Below, one piece after another: positions 1-9,382 of a stretch of DNA of 64,000 nucleotides (its first letter is position 1; the number at the start of each line of letters is the position of its first letter). Position numbers and translations under genes: made by a program. The notes beneath the pieces are model-generated. The model made no database searches and had not been told where the DNA came from. It worked only from the letters and a program-made list of their open reading frames with translations. Origin of the DNA: Pseudoalteromonas prydzensis (GTDB taxonomy: Bacteria > Pseudomonadota > Gammaproteobacteria > Enterobacterales > Alteromonadaceae); assembly GCF_001661495.1 (NCBI RefSeq), contig NZ_BDDT01000002.1, positions 372,001 to 436,000 of the forward strand. The letters run 5' to 3'.

Positions 1-394
1 TGGTGTGGCGCTGGGAGCCTCAGGTTCAATGCGTAATATGCTCGAGCGCTCGCTTGGTGCCCCTTCGTTTTATGTCTTTTGGCGTTATTGGAACCCAATT
101 TGGAGCTACTATTTATCACGCTTCGTGATGAAACCAATAGCCGATTTTTTACCTAATTGGTGTGCGGTATTAGTGACGTTTGCTGTTAGTGGGGCACTGC
201 ATGATTTGGCTGTAATGCTTATTAAGTGGCAGTTTATTTACTTCTTTACGCCGTGGTTTATCTTAATGGGCGGATGTGCGCTGCTAAGCGTGCAATTTAA
301 ACTCAGTTTCCCCAAGCTTCCTTGGTTAGCAAGGGCTGCTATAAATTTGATTTATATTGTGGGGAGTTTTTTTCTTATGAATTTATTATTTTAA
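1..394 (+). CDS. MBOAT-like membrane acyltransferase, C-terminal part (partial)
   Basis: The reading frame is open to the left edge, so this is probably the 3' end of a longer gene; a GTG at 5 is the first possible start inside the window. About 129 residues are visible, mostly hydrophobic, with three or four membrane segments. The segment FWRYWNPIWSYYL followed by SGALHD resembles the MBOAT/wax-synthase region, in which the His of an S-G-x-x-H motif is the conserved catalytic residue. The family assignment rests on that motif and the hydrophobicity, and the substrate cannot be told. It converges on the lipoprotein gene at 444-884. Confidence 0.5.
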   Translation, partial: GVALGASGSMRNMLERSLGAPSFYVFWRYWNPIWSYYLSRFVMKPIADFLPNWCAVLVTFAVSGALHDLAVMLIKWQFIYFFTPWFILMGGCALLSVQFKLSFPKLPWLARAAINLIYIVGSFFLMNLLF

Positions 395-407
395 TTTCAA
401 TGTGTTA

Positions 408-437
408 ATGCCTTACACTGGATTACGTGCAAGGCAT
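408..437. terminator. Hairpin between convergent genes
   Basis: ATGCCTTACAC pairs with GTGCAAGGCAT (one mismatch) across a short loop, between the stops of the MBOAT-like gene and the lipoprotein gene. It lacks a clear T run, so termination is only inferred from its position. Confidence 0.4.
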
Positions 438-443
438 AGAACA

Positions 444-884
444 TTACTTCTTGCCTGTCAGCTCTTCAACAATGGCATTCATCTCTAGTGGCATTTGCGC
501 CAAAATAGCATCTTGGTCATTGCCTAAAACCAGATCTTTTTCAATGTAAGAAATAACTTCTAAATTTTTCACATTGATAATACCGCCAAACGCTGTAACG
601 CGTCTTACACCTGGCACTGGAATACCGCCAGTGCTATCTACGTGCAGTACAATAACGTTTTCAAAAGAGAAGTTTTTGTCTTTGATCGCTAAACCTACTT
701 CGGAATCGTTGCCTGGTACGCCATGCAATGAAACTGGAAAGATCATTGCTGGGTTAGTGGTTGAAAACTCAACGGGTAGGTCATATTTGTCGTTTGTTTT
801 AAGTTCTGTTGATACACAGCCAGTTAAAGCAAGTGTTGCTGCAAGAGAAATTGTTGCAACGGTTTTCTTTAGATAAGCATTCAT
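444..884 (-). CDS. Putative lipoprotein of unknown function
   Basis: A 146-aa protein starting with a lipoprotein signal: Lys residues at 6-7, a hydrophobic stretch at 9-20, then the lipobox LTGC with the lipidated Cys near residue 23. The mature part is soluble and has no motif I recognise. It is expected to be anchored to the inner leaflet of the outer membrane, because the residue after the Cys is Val rather than Asp. An AGGACCTC stretch precedes the ATG. It is monocistronic, with about 400 bp of gene-free DNA upstream. Confidence 0.75.
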   Translation of the reverse strand: MNAYLKKTVATISLAATLALTGCVSTELKTNDKYDLPVEFSTTNPAMIFPVSLHGVPGNDSEVGLAIKDKNFSFENVIVLHVDSTGGIPVPGVRRVTAFGGIINVKNLEVISYIEKDLVLGNDQDAILAQMPLEMNAIVEELTGKK

Positions 885-1290
885 AAGAGGTCCTTTTTGA
901 TGTTGTAGTGCTTCCTAGGGCGGCGATTATACAAATGGTTGCTATTTAAGCAATGCGTAAATTTAGCTATGAAAAATGCAGCTGATTTTTTACTTTTATA
1001 AGCGCAATGAATAAAGCTACAGGTTAAGATGTTTAGGGTACAAAAGGCATGCTTTGTTGCTGATACAGGGATGGTTCGAACAAAGTGAAAAATATTCAAT
1101 AATTGTGTTTTATTATAGTGTAACGCTATGTTTTTGCTGGAATTATACGAGGTTGCACACGTTAAGGTGAGCAAACTCTATTTATCTTTGTAAAGAGTGC
1201 ATTGGTTTAAATTGCTACTTTAATTTTGCTTTAATCAATGCCATAGCGTATTTTTAGATATTCTTAACGTTGAGTTTTATAGGAATTCAA
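885..1290. other. Intergenic region, no supported gene
   Basis: AT-rich DNA between the lipoprotein and DUF3185 genes. A 97-codon minus-strand frame (881-1174) overlaps the lipoprotein start and gives a low-complexity Asn/His/Lys/Ser translation with no ribosome binding site, so it is not called. I see no convincing hairpin or operator. Confidence 0.5.
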
Positions 1291-1482
1291 ATGAATAAAA
1301 TAATTGGTATTGCGCTGATCTGTATTGGTGTTGCATTAGCTTTTTGGGGTTATGACGTCTATGACTCAGCAAGTTCGCAAATTACCCGCACTTTAAATGG
1401 CGAAACTCCGCTTGAAGCGTGGGCGGCCATGGTTGGTGGGGCTGTGTGTATTGTATTTGGTGCATTTAAAGTAAAAGGGTAA
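1291..1482 (+). CDS. DUF3185 family small membrane protein
   Basis: A 63-aa protein with two membrane segments (about residues 3-21 and 43-60), separated by a loop with the YDSASSQITR-type sequence typical of DUF3185 proteins. The start at 1291 is chosen over an upstream in-frame TTG at 1270 because AGGAA at 1281-1285 sits five bases before the ATG. The function of the family is unknown. It stands alone and converges on the LysR gene downstream. Confidence 0.75.
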   Translation: MNKIIGIALICIGVALAFWGYDVYDSASSQITRTLNGETPLEAWAAMVGGAVCIVFGAFKVKG

Positions 1483-1505
1483 CTTTTTTATTGGGCTACT
1501 CGCTT

Positions 1506-2396
1506 TTATTCATCATTAAACTGCAGTTTTAGCCATTGTTTGAGCTGCAGTATATTCGCATTTTCAGCCTTTCCTTTTGCGCTCACGAAGTGAAATTGTT
1601 GGTATGGATTCAAAATAGGCTCACCTATTTGCACTAGCATGCCATGTTTAATATCATCTTTTACAAACTGTTTATGGGTAACCACTATACCTAATTGGCG
1701 CATAGCCGCTTGTGTTGCTTGCACCGATATACTAAAAGTTAAGTTTTTATGCTGTTGTGGCATGGCTAACTTTTGGGCGTCGCACCAGACTTGCCAATCG
1801 GTATAGCGACGTGGGTTTTCGACAAAAATTGCAGGGTATTTACTCAGCATTGTTTGTAGATTTTGCGTTGGATCGAGTAGTTGTGGGCTACACACTAAAA
1901 TTAGCTCGTCATCACCTAACTTTTCACACGCGTAGTTAGTCCAATCTTTGGCATTGCCATGAATTAATGCAACATCAACTCCTTGCTGCTCTAAATTAAA
2001 CTCACCAACCAAATTTGATAAACGTACATCGAGCTCTGGCGCGTAAGCTTGTAACTCAGCGACGCGGGGGATCCACCAATGTAGCGCCATAGAATTAACC
2101 ATATTTAAGGTTAAATAGTTATCTGTTTGCGTTTGCGATGCTTCATCACTGGCGGCAATAATCTCATTAAGCGCGGGCTGTACTCGTTGATAATAGCGTT
2201 TGCCCGTGCTGTTTAACTCAACTCGGCGACCCACTCGGTTAAACAGAGTTGTATTGAGCTGCGATTCAAGCGACTTAATCGCTTGGCTTACCGCTGAGTG
2301 ACTTATATGTAGCTGCTCTGCAGCAAGTACCATGCTGCCTGTTTGCGCTACTGCCACAAAACTATGCAGTGATTTTAATGGGATTGAATGAGCCAT
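1506..2396 (-). CDS. LysR family transcriptional regulator
   Basis: A 296-aa protein of typical LysR length. Residues 4-63 form the winged HTH (SFVAVAQTGSMVLAAEQL...SAVSQAIKSLE), followed by a linker helix and a periplasmic-binding-like effector domain from about residue 88 to 290. The HTH and overall pattern resemble the GcvA/AmpR-like subgroup. It is divergent from the EamA transporter gene at 2546 with a 149-bp shared upstream region, so it probably controls that exporter as well as itself. The ligand is unknown. Confidence 0.88.
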   Translation of the reverse strand: MAHSIPLKSLHSFVAVAQTGSMVLAAEQLHISHSAVSQAIKSLESQLNTTLFNRVGRRVELNSTGKRYYQRVQPALNEIIAASDEASQTQTDNYLTLNMVNSMALHWWIPRVAELQAYAPELDVRLSNLVGEFNLEQQGVDVALIHGNAKDWTNYACEKLGDDELILVCSPQLLDPTQNLQTMLSKYPAIFVENPRRYTDWQVWCDAQKLAMPQQHKNLTFSISVQATQAAMRQLGIVVTHKQFVKDDIKHGMLVQIGEPILNPYQQFHFVSAKGKAENANILQLKQWLKLQFNDE

Positions 2397-2545
2397 ATCG
2401 TCTCTTTATTAAGTTTTACTTACAGGTTTGTGCACTATTACTCGCTTTTTAATTGTACGCTTTCACGCTACTTTAGCGGCCAAACTTATCTTAAGCTTAT
2501 TATTCTCAATATAAAACGTATTTAGTTATTGAGGAAGGGGTTGTT

Positions 2546-3469
2546 ATGGCGACTATATTACGGCCCAGTATATTTATGCTGTTGTCCACATTTACTTTAG
2601 CGTTGAATGGCTTGTTATCAAAATTTTTAACGATTCATTTTAGTGACGCTATTTTAGTTATGCTGCGTTTACTCATTCCCGCCTTGGTGATGCTGTTGTT
2701 GGCGATGGCTAGCCATTGGGTTATGCCAAACCAAGCTGCTTGGCGTGCATTTACCCTACGGGCAATTTTTATTGCCAGCTGTCAAAGCTGTTTTATGTTG
2801 GCGCTGAGCTATTTAAGCTTAATCGAAGCGGTGGTGTTATTTAGTACCGGGCCATTATTTATCCCGCTGCTGGAGCGGTTTTTCTATAAAACCAAGATTA
2901 GTAGGCTAGTAATGCCGACTTTAATAGTGATGATAATTGGTGTGGTAATGCAAAACTTAACTACACAAGGGATCATTTGGCGATGGGAGCTTTTAATTGG
3001 CTTAGCGGCAGGGGTTTTTAATGGCTGCTCGCAAGTTGCCTTATTCAGAGCCAGTAAAATTAATTTACCAGTGCTGGTGATCAACGGCTGGTGTTTTGCG
3101 ATTGCCGCATTATTGGTATTGCCGATAATGCTGATGTTTACAGAGCAATATGAGTACCAGCAGAGTGTGCAATTACTTACAAATATTGAACAAGGGATCC
3201 CGTTGTTATTACTATTTTTGGGGTTGTCGACGGCGTCCACGCAATTTTTTCGCTCTAAAGCATATCGATTAGTAGATTCAAACTCAGAGCTTGCACCGCT
3301 TATCTATACTAATTTAATTTTTGCGATGATGTTTCAATTAATATTTTTTGATACATCAATGAGTTTAATGCAAATATTAGGAACTGGATTGATAGTGCTT
3401 GCGACATTATTAAACACATTTGCGCCGTATTATTTTAAACGGATTCAAGTACAAAAAGGAATAATCTGA
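2546..3469 (+). CDS. EamA/DMT-family inner-membrane transporter
   Basis: A 307-aa hydrophobic protein with about ten membrane segments arranged as two EamA repeats (residues about 8-140 and 150-290). The N-terminal LSTFTLALNGLLSKFL and the central FLIEAVVLFSTGPLF-like segment fit drug/metabolite exporters. GAGGAAGGGG lies just before the ATG. It is divergent from a LysR gene, a frequent regulator/exporter arrangement. The substrate cannot be deduced. The gene converges on the 6S RNA gene, whose 3' end is only about 12 bp away. Confidence 0.85.
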   Translation: MATILRPSIFMLLSTFTLALNGLLSKFLTIHFSDAILVMLRLLIPALVMLLLAMASHWVMPNQAAWRAFTLRAIFIASCQSCFMLALSYLSLIEAVVLFSTGPLFIPLLERFFYKTKISRLVMPTLIVMIIGVVMQNLTTQGIIWRWELLIGLAAGVFNGCSQVALFRASKINLPVLVINGWCFAIAALLVLPIMLMFTEQYEYQQSVQLLTNIEQGIPLLLLFLGLSTASTQFFRSKAYRLVDSNSELAPLIYTNLIFAMMFQLIFFDTSMSLMQILGTGLIVLATLLNTFAPYYFKRIQVQKGII

Positions 3470-3480
3470 AAGGAGTTGAA

Positions 3481-3668
3481 GGTGTTCCCCAAGTATGCGG
3501 CACTCGGTATCAATCCTGAAACCATAAGGTCTCAGGGCGGGGATCTGCGGTTTGCCGTAGGCTTCTCGGTACATGCCGAGCTTGCACAATAGCAGACGAA
3601 CAGAAACCCTAACATAAAATTTATCGGCTCAGGGACTTAACCAAGCTCCAACACCCTAGGGAACGACT
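3481..3668 (-). ncRNA. ssrS: 6S RNA
   Basis: Read on the minus strand, this stretch has the 6S hallmarks: AGTCCCTGAGCCG near the 5' part, GCTCGG...CCGAGAAGCCT, CTGAGACCTT...GGTTTCAGG and GCCGCAT towards the 3' end. The ends close the long hairpin: GTTCCC (plus-strand complement at 3659-3664) pairs with GGGAAC (complement at 3484-3489). The length of about 185 nt is normal. 6S RNA binds sigma-70 RNA polymerase and reduces transcription in stationary phase. Mature ends are approximate. Location upstream of ygfB and on the opposite strand is the usual gammaproteobacterial context, but zapA and fau/ygfA are not adjacent here. Confidence 0.9.
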
Positions 3669-3860
3669 TAAGTATATAAGACATAATCCAATCCTTACAC
3701 CCCAAATTGAAAAAACTTATACTGCTTGCTTGCTTTTTCAACGCTGGTAACGGCACATTTACTTTTTGGATTGCTTTTTGACCTCAATCATACTTTTCAT
3801 TGGAGTTGCCATTTATCGAGTGGTAGCATTAACTTAATTAGCCAAGTGAAAGATGCCAGC

Positions 3861-4424
3861 ATGAACGAATTACCAGATTACCAACAAGCTCAATTATTAC
3901 TTGAGAAGAACGAAATTTTTGTTACTCCAGCAGAGGCCCACGGTGTGATCAGTGGGTTACTCGCCTGTGGTTTGAACATTGAAGCCAAAGAATACTTAGG
4001 CTTATTAAGCGATGTGTTTAACGATGGCCAGTCATTTAGTCATGACTTAAAAGAATTTTTTGCTGTGATTTATAAGCAAGTAGTTGCCAGCTTTAACGAC
4101 GAAGAGTTTCAATTTGATTTATTTTTACCAAGTGATGATGAAACCTTAGTTGATCAAGCCAATGGTTTAGTATCGTGGGTAGCCGGATTTATGCTGGGTT
4201 TTGGTTTAAAGCAAAAAGATTACGGCACACTGTCGGCTGACGTCAAAGAAGTGATCAGCGATTTTAGCGAAATAACTCGCCTCGATACCATGTTTGATGA
4301 AACCGAAGAAGATAGCCAAGCACTGCATGAAGTGATTGAGTATGTGCGTGTATCGGCATTACTTTGTTTTGCAGAGCTTGGCAAAGAGCAAGCACCAGCA
4401 AGCACTAAAAAAACACTTCACTAA
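3861..4424 (+). CDS. ygfB: YgfB/UPF0149 family protein
   Basis: A 187-aa acidic protein matching the YgfB family in length and motifs: TPAEAHGVISGLLACG near residues 22-37, an acidic middle, EVIEYVRVSALLC near the C-terminus and a terminal KTLH. The frame is open further upstream to 3726, but that part is unlike the family and YgfB proteins begin close to MNELPDYQQ, so ATG 3861 is chosen. The role is not settled; the gene precedes pepP and the ubi hydroxylases in many gammaproteobacteria, as here (28-bp gap to pepP). Confidence 0.88.
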   Translation: MNELPDYQQAQLLLEKNEIFVTPAEAHGVISGLLACGLNIEAKEYLGLLSDVFNDGQSFSHDLKEFFAVIYKQVVASFNDEEFQFDLFLPSDDETLVDQANGLVSWVAGFMLGFGLKQKDYGTLSADVKEVISDFSEITRLDTMFDETEEDSQALHEVIEYVRVSALLCFAELGKEQAPASTKKTLH

Positions 4425-4452
4425 GTTAAAATTAACAGTATAAACAGGGTTT

Positions 4453-5781
4453 ATGATGCCAACAGTGAGTATTGAAAAAGCTGAATTTAAAGCACGCCGC
4501 GAACGTTTATTAGCGATGATGGAGCCAAATAGCGTGGCTATCATCCCTGCTGCGAATGAAGTAACTCGCAGCCGTGATACCGAATATGCATTTCGTCAAG
4601 ATAGCGATTTCTATTACCTAACTGGCTTCAATGAACCTGACGCTATTTTAGTGCTCTGCCCAAGCAGTGAGACACCCAGTACACTGTTTTGTTTAAATAA
4701 AGACAAATTAGCTGAAATTTGGCATGGTCGTCGTATTGGTTTTGAAAAAGCAAAAACAGAGTATTTATTCGACCAAACCTGTGCGCTGACTGAACTAGAT
4801 GAGCAATTATTGAATTTGGTGAACGGCCAGCAGATTTTATTTTATGCGCAGGGGACTTATCCGCAGTTTGATGACAAAGTGTGGGGGCTGTTAAATACTC
4901 TACGCGGCGCGCCTAAAAAAGGCTACAAAGCACCGCATACAATTAAAGATATTCGTGGCTTAGTTCATGAAATGCGCTTGTTTAAATCACCTGCAGAAGT
5001 GGCAATTATGCGCAGAGCATGTGAGATCAGTGCGCAAGGTCATATTCGTGCTATGCAGTTTGCAACACCCAGCGCCACAGAATACCAATTAGAAGCGGAA
5101 CTACACCACCATTATGCTATGCATGGAGCTCGTCATCCGGCATATGGCACTATTGTAGGCGGTGGTGATAACGCGAATATTTTACACTACACCGCAAACA
5201 GCGACACACTTAATGACGGTGATCTAGTATTGATTGACTCAGGTGCTGAGCTGCAAGGTTATGCGGCAGATATTACGCGCACCTTTCCTATCAATGGCAG
5301 ATTTAGTGAACCTCAAGCACAGTTGTATAATATTGTACTTGCGGCACAAGAAGCGGCATTTACAGAAGTTAAACCCGGCGGCAGCTTATCTAAAGCCAAC
5401 CAATTAGCGATGACGGTTCTAACTCAAGGCTTACTGGATTTGGGTATTTTGCAAGGTGAATTACAAGAGTTACTTGATAATCAAGCTTGTAAAGCATTTT
5501 ATATGCATGGCTTGGGTCATTGGCTTGGCCTTGATGTACACGATGTTGGTGACTACAAGCAAGATGAAAAAGAGCGCCCATTTGCACCGGGTATGGTGCT
5601 TACAATTGAGCCTGGCTTGTATATTGCGCTAGATGCCAAAGCGCCTGAGCAATATAAAGGCATTGGTATTCGTATTGAAGATAACCTCTTAGTGACCGAG
5701 CAAGGTCATGAAAATTTAACCGCTAGCGTGCCAAAAAGCATTAGTGAAATAGAGGCCGTGATAAACATGGGCAAATGCTAG
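4453..5781 (+). CDS. pepP: Xaa-Pro aminopeptidase
   Basis: A 442-aa cytoplasmic M24 metallopeptidase that releases an N-terminal residue preceding proline. The N-terminal AMP_N domain covers about residues 8-140. The pita-bread catalytic domain shows the two-metal ligands: Asp in VLIDSGAE and in AADITRTF, His in HGLGHWLGLDVHD, Glu in TIEPGLY and Glu in RIEDNLLV. Length and order fit E. coli PepP. Two ATGs (4453, 4456) lie together; either may be used. It is in an operon with ygfB and overlaps or abuts ubiH. Confidence 0.95.
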   Translation: MMPTVSIEKAEFKARRERLLAMMEPNSVAIIPAANEVTRSRDTEYAFRQDSDFYYLTGFNEPDAILVLCPSSETPSTLFCLNKDKLAEIWHGRRIGFEKAKTEYLFDQTCALTELDEQLLNLVNGQQILFYAQGTYPQFDDKVWGLLNTLRGAPKKGYKAPHTIKDIRGLVHEMRLFKSPAEVAIMRRACEISAQGHIRAMQFATPSATEYQLEAELHHHYAMHGARHPAYGTIVGGGDNANILHYTANSDTLNDGDLVLIDSGAELQGYAADITRTFPINGRFSEPQAQLYNIVLAAQEAAFTEVKPGGSLSKANQLAMTVLTQGLLDLGILQGELQELLDNQACKAFYMHGLGHWLGLDVHDVGDYKQDEKERPFAPGMVLTIEPGLYIALDAKAPEQYKGIGIRIEDNLLVTEQGHENLTASVPKSISEIEAVINMGKC

Positions 5782-5789
5782 GAGCAACC

Positions 5790-6974
5790 GTGGCAAAGCA
5801 GTTTGATGTAGTCATTATTGGTGGCGGCTTAGCCGGCGCTAGCTGTTCCTTGAGTTTAGCCAAATCAGCACCTGAGCTGAATATTGCTGTTATTGAAGCG
5901 CACCAACCTAGTGGCGACCACCACCCCAGCTTTGATGATCGCAGCATTGCACTGGCGCAGCAATCAGTGCAATTTTTACGACAGCTTAATTTATTTGACC
6001 CCACAGCAAGTTTTTCCGCAGCAATAAAAAAAGTGACGGTTTCAGATCGTGGCCACTTTGGTAAAACCCATATTGATTGCCAAGAATTCGACCAACCAGC
6101 ATTAGGCTACGTGGTTGAAGTTAATCCATTTGGCCGCTCTTTACACCAGTTGTTAACACACTCCAAGGTTGAGCTTTTTTGTCCCGACAGTGTGGCCAGT
6201 TTAAGTTACCAGCAAGACTACGCCGCGATAACTCTGAACTCTGGGCAGCAAATTCAAGCTGCTTTAGTGGTTATTGCTGACGGCGCGCAGTCATCTACAC
6301 GACAATTAGCTAACCTTAATTTTACCACTGAGCCTTATTCACAAGGGGCAATAATTGCCAATATTGAAGTTGAAAGTGGTCACCATAATCATGCTTTTGA
6401 ACGCTTTACGGAGCAGGGCCCAATGGCACTTTTGCCAATGAGTAATAACCGTTATTCATTGGTGTGGTGCATGGAGCCACAGCAAGTGAGTGAGCAGATG
6501 TCACTCGCTGACGACGCGTTTTTAACAGCACTACACACGGCATTTGGTTATCGGGCAGGGCTATTCACTAAAGTCGGTATGCGAGCAAGCTACCCACTGG
6601 TATATGGCCGCGCCGAGTCGTTAACTGCGCATCGTACTGTACTGATTGGTAATGCAGGACATGCAATTCATCCTATTGCTGGGCAAGGCTTTAACCTAGG
6701 CCTGCGCGATGTACAAGTATTGTGTGACCTTGTTAAAAGCAAACAGCCACTGGGGAGTTATGCATTTACCCGTGAATACGCTAAGCAACGCAGTCAAGAC
6801 ATTGATACTGTGATGACTTTAACCGATGGCTTAGTACGATTGTTTTCAAATAGCTCGCGATTACTCGCTTTGGGCCGCAGTTGTGGCTTATTCTCGATGG
6901 ATTTATGTTCTTCATTAAAAACCCCACTGGCTAAGCAATTAATGGGGCAAGTAAAACAAGGTAAACGACTATGA
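5790..6974 (+). CDS. ubiH: 2-octaprenyl-6-methoxyphenol hydroxylase (ubiquinone biosynthesis)
   Basis: An FAD-dependent monooxygenase that hydroxylates the ring in ubiquinone biosynthesis. The dinucleotide-binding motif VVIIGGGLAGAS is at the N-terminus; the second FAD motif reads GNAGHAIHPIAGQGFNLG near residue 290, with Asn in place of the commoner Asp after the first Gly. The GTG at 5790 is preferred because AGGAG at 5780-5784 is correctly spaced; an in-frame ATG at 5775 overlapping the pepP stop would add five residues. Its stop overlaps the ubiI start (ATGA), pointing to translational coupling. Confidence 0.93.
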   Translation: MAKQFDVVIIGGGLAGASCSLSLAKSAPELNIAVIEAHQPSGDHHPSFDDRSIALAQQSVQFLRQLNLFDPTASFSAAIKKVTVSDRGHFGKTHIDCQEFDQPALGYVVEVNPFGRSLHQLLTHSKVELFCPDSVASLSYQQDYAAITLNSGQQIQAALVVIADGAQSSTRQLANLNFTTEPYSQGAIIANIEVESGHHNHAFERFTEQGPMALLPMSNNRYSLVWCMEPQQVSEQMSLADDAFLTALHTAFGYRAGLFTKVGMRASYPLVYGRAESLTAHRTVLIGNAGHAIHPIAGQGFNLGLRDVQVLCDLVKSKQPLGSYAFTREYAKQRSQDIDTVMTLTDGLVRLFSNSSRLLALGRSCGLFSMDLCSSLKTPLAKQLMGQVKQGKRL

Positions 6975-8137
6975 AACAGGCGCAAGTATGTGTTGTGGGT
7001 GGCGGCTGCGTTGGCTTAACGCTTGCACTAGGGCTGGCAAAAGCAAATATTAGCGTAGTGGTTATTGATGCAGCAGCAAAGCAAGTGTTACCTGGTGCAG
7101 ATTACGCACTGCGCGTAAGTGCATTAAGCTTAGCCAGCCAAGCATTATTTGAATCACTCAATGTGTGGCCTGAGATCATCGCTCAGCGAGCGCGTGCCTA
7201 CACCCACATGGATGTTCGTGATCAAGACAGTTTTGGTAAAATTGCCTTTAATAGTACTGAATTAGAGTTACCCCATTTAGGCCATATTGTTGAAAATGAT
7301 ATTATTCGGTATGCGTTGATCAAAGAGCTCGAAAAGCACAGCCAAGCAACATTGATGCTTGATACTCGCTATCAGCAAATTCACCAAAGCGATAACGATG
7401 TATTTATTACGCTTGATTCTGGCGAGCCCGTTATAGCGAAATTGCTGGTGGCGGCCGATGGTGCTAATTCAGCAATTCGTAAACAGTTTAATTTGCCGAT
7501 CACTTTTAAAGATTATGACCACAATGCCATTGTTGCCACGGTAAAAACCGCTGAAGTGCATAACAATACCGCACGACAAATATTCTTGCCTAGCGGGCCA
7601 TTGGCATTTTTACCATTGCCAGATGAACATAGCCACTCAATCGTTTGGTCAACAACACCTGAGCATTGCCAGCAATTACTGGCAATGGATAATACGCAGT
7701 TTAATAAAGCGGTGATGGCAGCCCTTGATGGTCAATGTGGTTTATGTGATGTGCAAAGTGAGCGTGTCGCGTTTCCACTTAAAATGCGTTATGCGCAGAA
7801 GTGGCTCAGTGGCAAAGTGATATTAATGGGCGATGCAGCACATACTATTCACCCATTAGCTGGGCTTGGCATGAACTTAGGTTTAAAAGATGCAGCCTAT
7901 CTAACCCAGTTATTAAGCTCGCAACAGGGCGAGTTTGCCAATGAGCGATTACTTCGCGATTACGAGCGTACTCGCAAACTTGATGCCCAAAAACATATTG
8001 CCATGATGCAAGGCTTGAAAGAGTTATTTGCCGGTACTAACCCCATTAAAAAGCTTGTTCGCGGTGTGGGCTTAACTATGGTTGATAACTTAGGCCCAAT
8101 TAAACAGCTGTTTGCTAAACAAGCGATAGGCAAATAA
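6971..8137 (+). CDS. ubiI: 2-octaprenylphenol hydroxylase UbiI (VisC) family
   Basis: A 388-aa FAD monooxygenase paralogous to the preceding UbiH. It has the N-terminal GGGCVGLTLALGLA Rossmann motif and GDAAHTIHPLAGLGMNLG near residue 285. Position directly after ubiH with a four-base overlap, as in the E. coli ubiH-visC order, supports UbiI, the C5-hydroxylase of aerobic ubiquinone synthesis. Members of this group are hard to separate by motif alone, so the exact ring position rests on context. It ends convergent with an AraC gene 11 bp away. Confidence 0.9.
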   Translation: MKQAQVCVVGGGCVGLTLALGLAKANISVVVIDAAAKQVLPGADYALRVSALSLASQALFESLNVWPEIIAQRARAYTHMDVRDQDSFGKIAFNSTELELPHLGHIVENDIIRYALIKELEKHSQATLMLDTRYQQIHQSDNDVFITLDSGEPVIAKLLVAADGANSAIRKQFNLPITFKDYDHNAIVATVKTAEVHNNTARQIFLPSGPLAFLPLPDEHSHSIVWSTTPEHCQQLLAMDNTQFNKAVMAALDGQCGLCDVQSERVAFPLKMRYAQKWLSGKVILMGDAAHTIHPLAGLGMNLGLKDAAYLTQLLSSQQGEFANERLLRDYERTRKLDAQKHIAMMQGLKELFAGTNPIKKLVRGVGLTMVDNLGPIKQLFAKQAIGK

Positions 8138-8148
8138 TAAAGCGAGTT

Positions 8149-9018
8149 TTATACCAGAGATTTTTGTCGTAAGCGCTTTCTAAACTGAGATGGAGTAGAA
8201 CCCTTTAGTGCAAGAAAGCGCCGATTAAAGTTAGAAATATTCTTAAATCCACACTGATCACTAATGGCGGTAATAGCACGATTCGTGTTGATCAATTCTT
8301 TGCAGGCCTTGCCGATCCTCAATTGGTTAATAAACTCAGTTAATGTGCGCTCCATACGCTTTTTAAAAAAGCGATGAAAATGGTTGGTGCTCATATGCGC
8401 CATTGTGGCTAGCTGCTCTGCGCTGAGTGATTCTGTATAGTGTTGATAAATATATTCAACCACCTTGTCAAACTTATCTCGCGCTGGATCATTCTGCTCT
8501 AAATAATTAAACGTTGAACTTGATAGTGTGCGTGCTTCCCTGTCTTTACTCAATAGGTGCAGCAGCTTAAATAACCCCAAATACTGAGCAAATGGATCCG
8601 CTTGCTCAATTTCTTCAAAAATAGCTTTGGCTTTGATTGCAGTGGCTAAGGAAAATTTTGATCCTCTATGTGCAGAAATAAGCATAGGCTCTAGGACTGC
8701 AAATTCAGGGTTGCTGGCAACTTGTTGCTGAAGCCATTTTTTTGGAATTTGTGCTACATGTACAACCTGCAAGCTGTCATCGTCATTAACGGATGACTGC
8801 CAAGTATGGGGGAGATCTGGACCTAATATGACTAAATCTAATTCTGCATAAGGTGCGATATAATCACCAATATGACAAACACCGCTGCTGTTAAGCGTTA
8901 AGCAAATTTCAAATTCGGGATGGTAATGCCAATTAAATGGAATAAAATCAAGAGTGTACTTAAAGTATCGCCATGATGAATTGGAGTTTGGAATAACTTT
9001 TTCACACATAGCACGCAT
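8149..9018 (-). CDS. AraC family transcriptional regulator
   Basis: A 289-aa regulator. Residues about 20-100 form an AraC-type cupin (WHYHPEFEICLTL, GDLVILGPDLPHTW-like), which usually senses a sugar or other small ligand. The last about 100 residues are a double HTH AraC domain (LSAEQLATMAHMSTNHFHRFFKKR, then AISDQCGFKNISNFNRRF). The start at 9018 is chosen because GAGGG lies six bases upstream; the frame extends 21 codons further without one. The sugar transporter at 9782 is a possible target, but about 760 bp separate them. Confidence 0.88.
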   Translation of the reverse strand: MRAMCEKVIPNSNSSWRYFKYTLDFIPFNWHYHPEFEICLTLNSSGVCHIGDYIAPYAELDLVILGPDLPHTWQSSVNDDDSLQVVHVAQIPKKWLQQQVASNPEFAVLEPMLISAHRGSKFSLATAIKAKAIFEEIEQADPFAQYLGLFKLLHLLSKDREARTLSSSTFNYLEQNDPARDKFDKVVEYIYQHYTESLSAEQLATMAHMSTNHFHRFFKKRMERTLTEFINQLRIGKACKELINTNRAITAISDQCGFKNISNFNRRFLALKGSTPSQFRKRLRQKSLV

Positions 9019-9382
9019 TATTTTTCCCTCGTTATAATTATTATTTATTGTGATAAAAACAACTTTTAGCTGGGCAGTCAATATTTATATATAGGTTTTT
9101 AGTATTAGCTTAGCGACTTACCTAATTACGGAATGATAGTTGAAAAGTATCACAATCTCATAGCTTAGTGCCGCATAATAATTATTCAAGGTGCAGACTA
9201 GAAACTCAATTTAGAGTGGTGATCACACCCTTTGAGTCATTTTGTTTGTATGCCCACGAACTAATTGAGATCACCGCTCTGCTTATAATTTTAGGTAGAA
9301 CAACAATGAAGTCACATTACTTTATCGTAGCACTAGTGCTGTGCACTTTTTGTTATTTCGTTTATAACTAACTTAACTGCAT

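Noticed and set aside
881..1174. A 97-codon minus-strand frame upstream of the lipoprotein
   Set aside because: It overlaps the lipoprotein start, has a low-complexity translation, no ribosome binding site and no recognisable family.
3665..3860. Possible zapA gene between 6S RNA and ygfB
   Set aside because: Under 200 bp is available and no minus-strand frame of suitable length or sequence is present.
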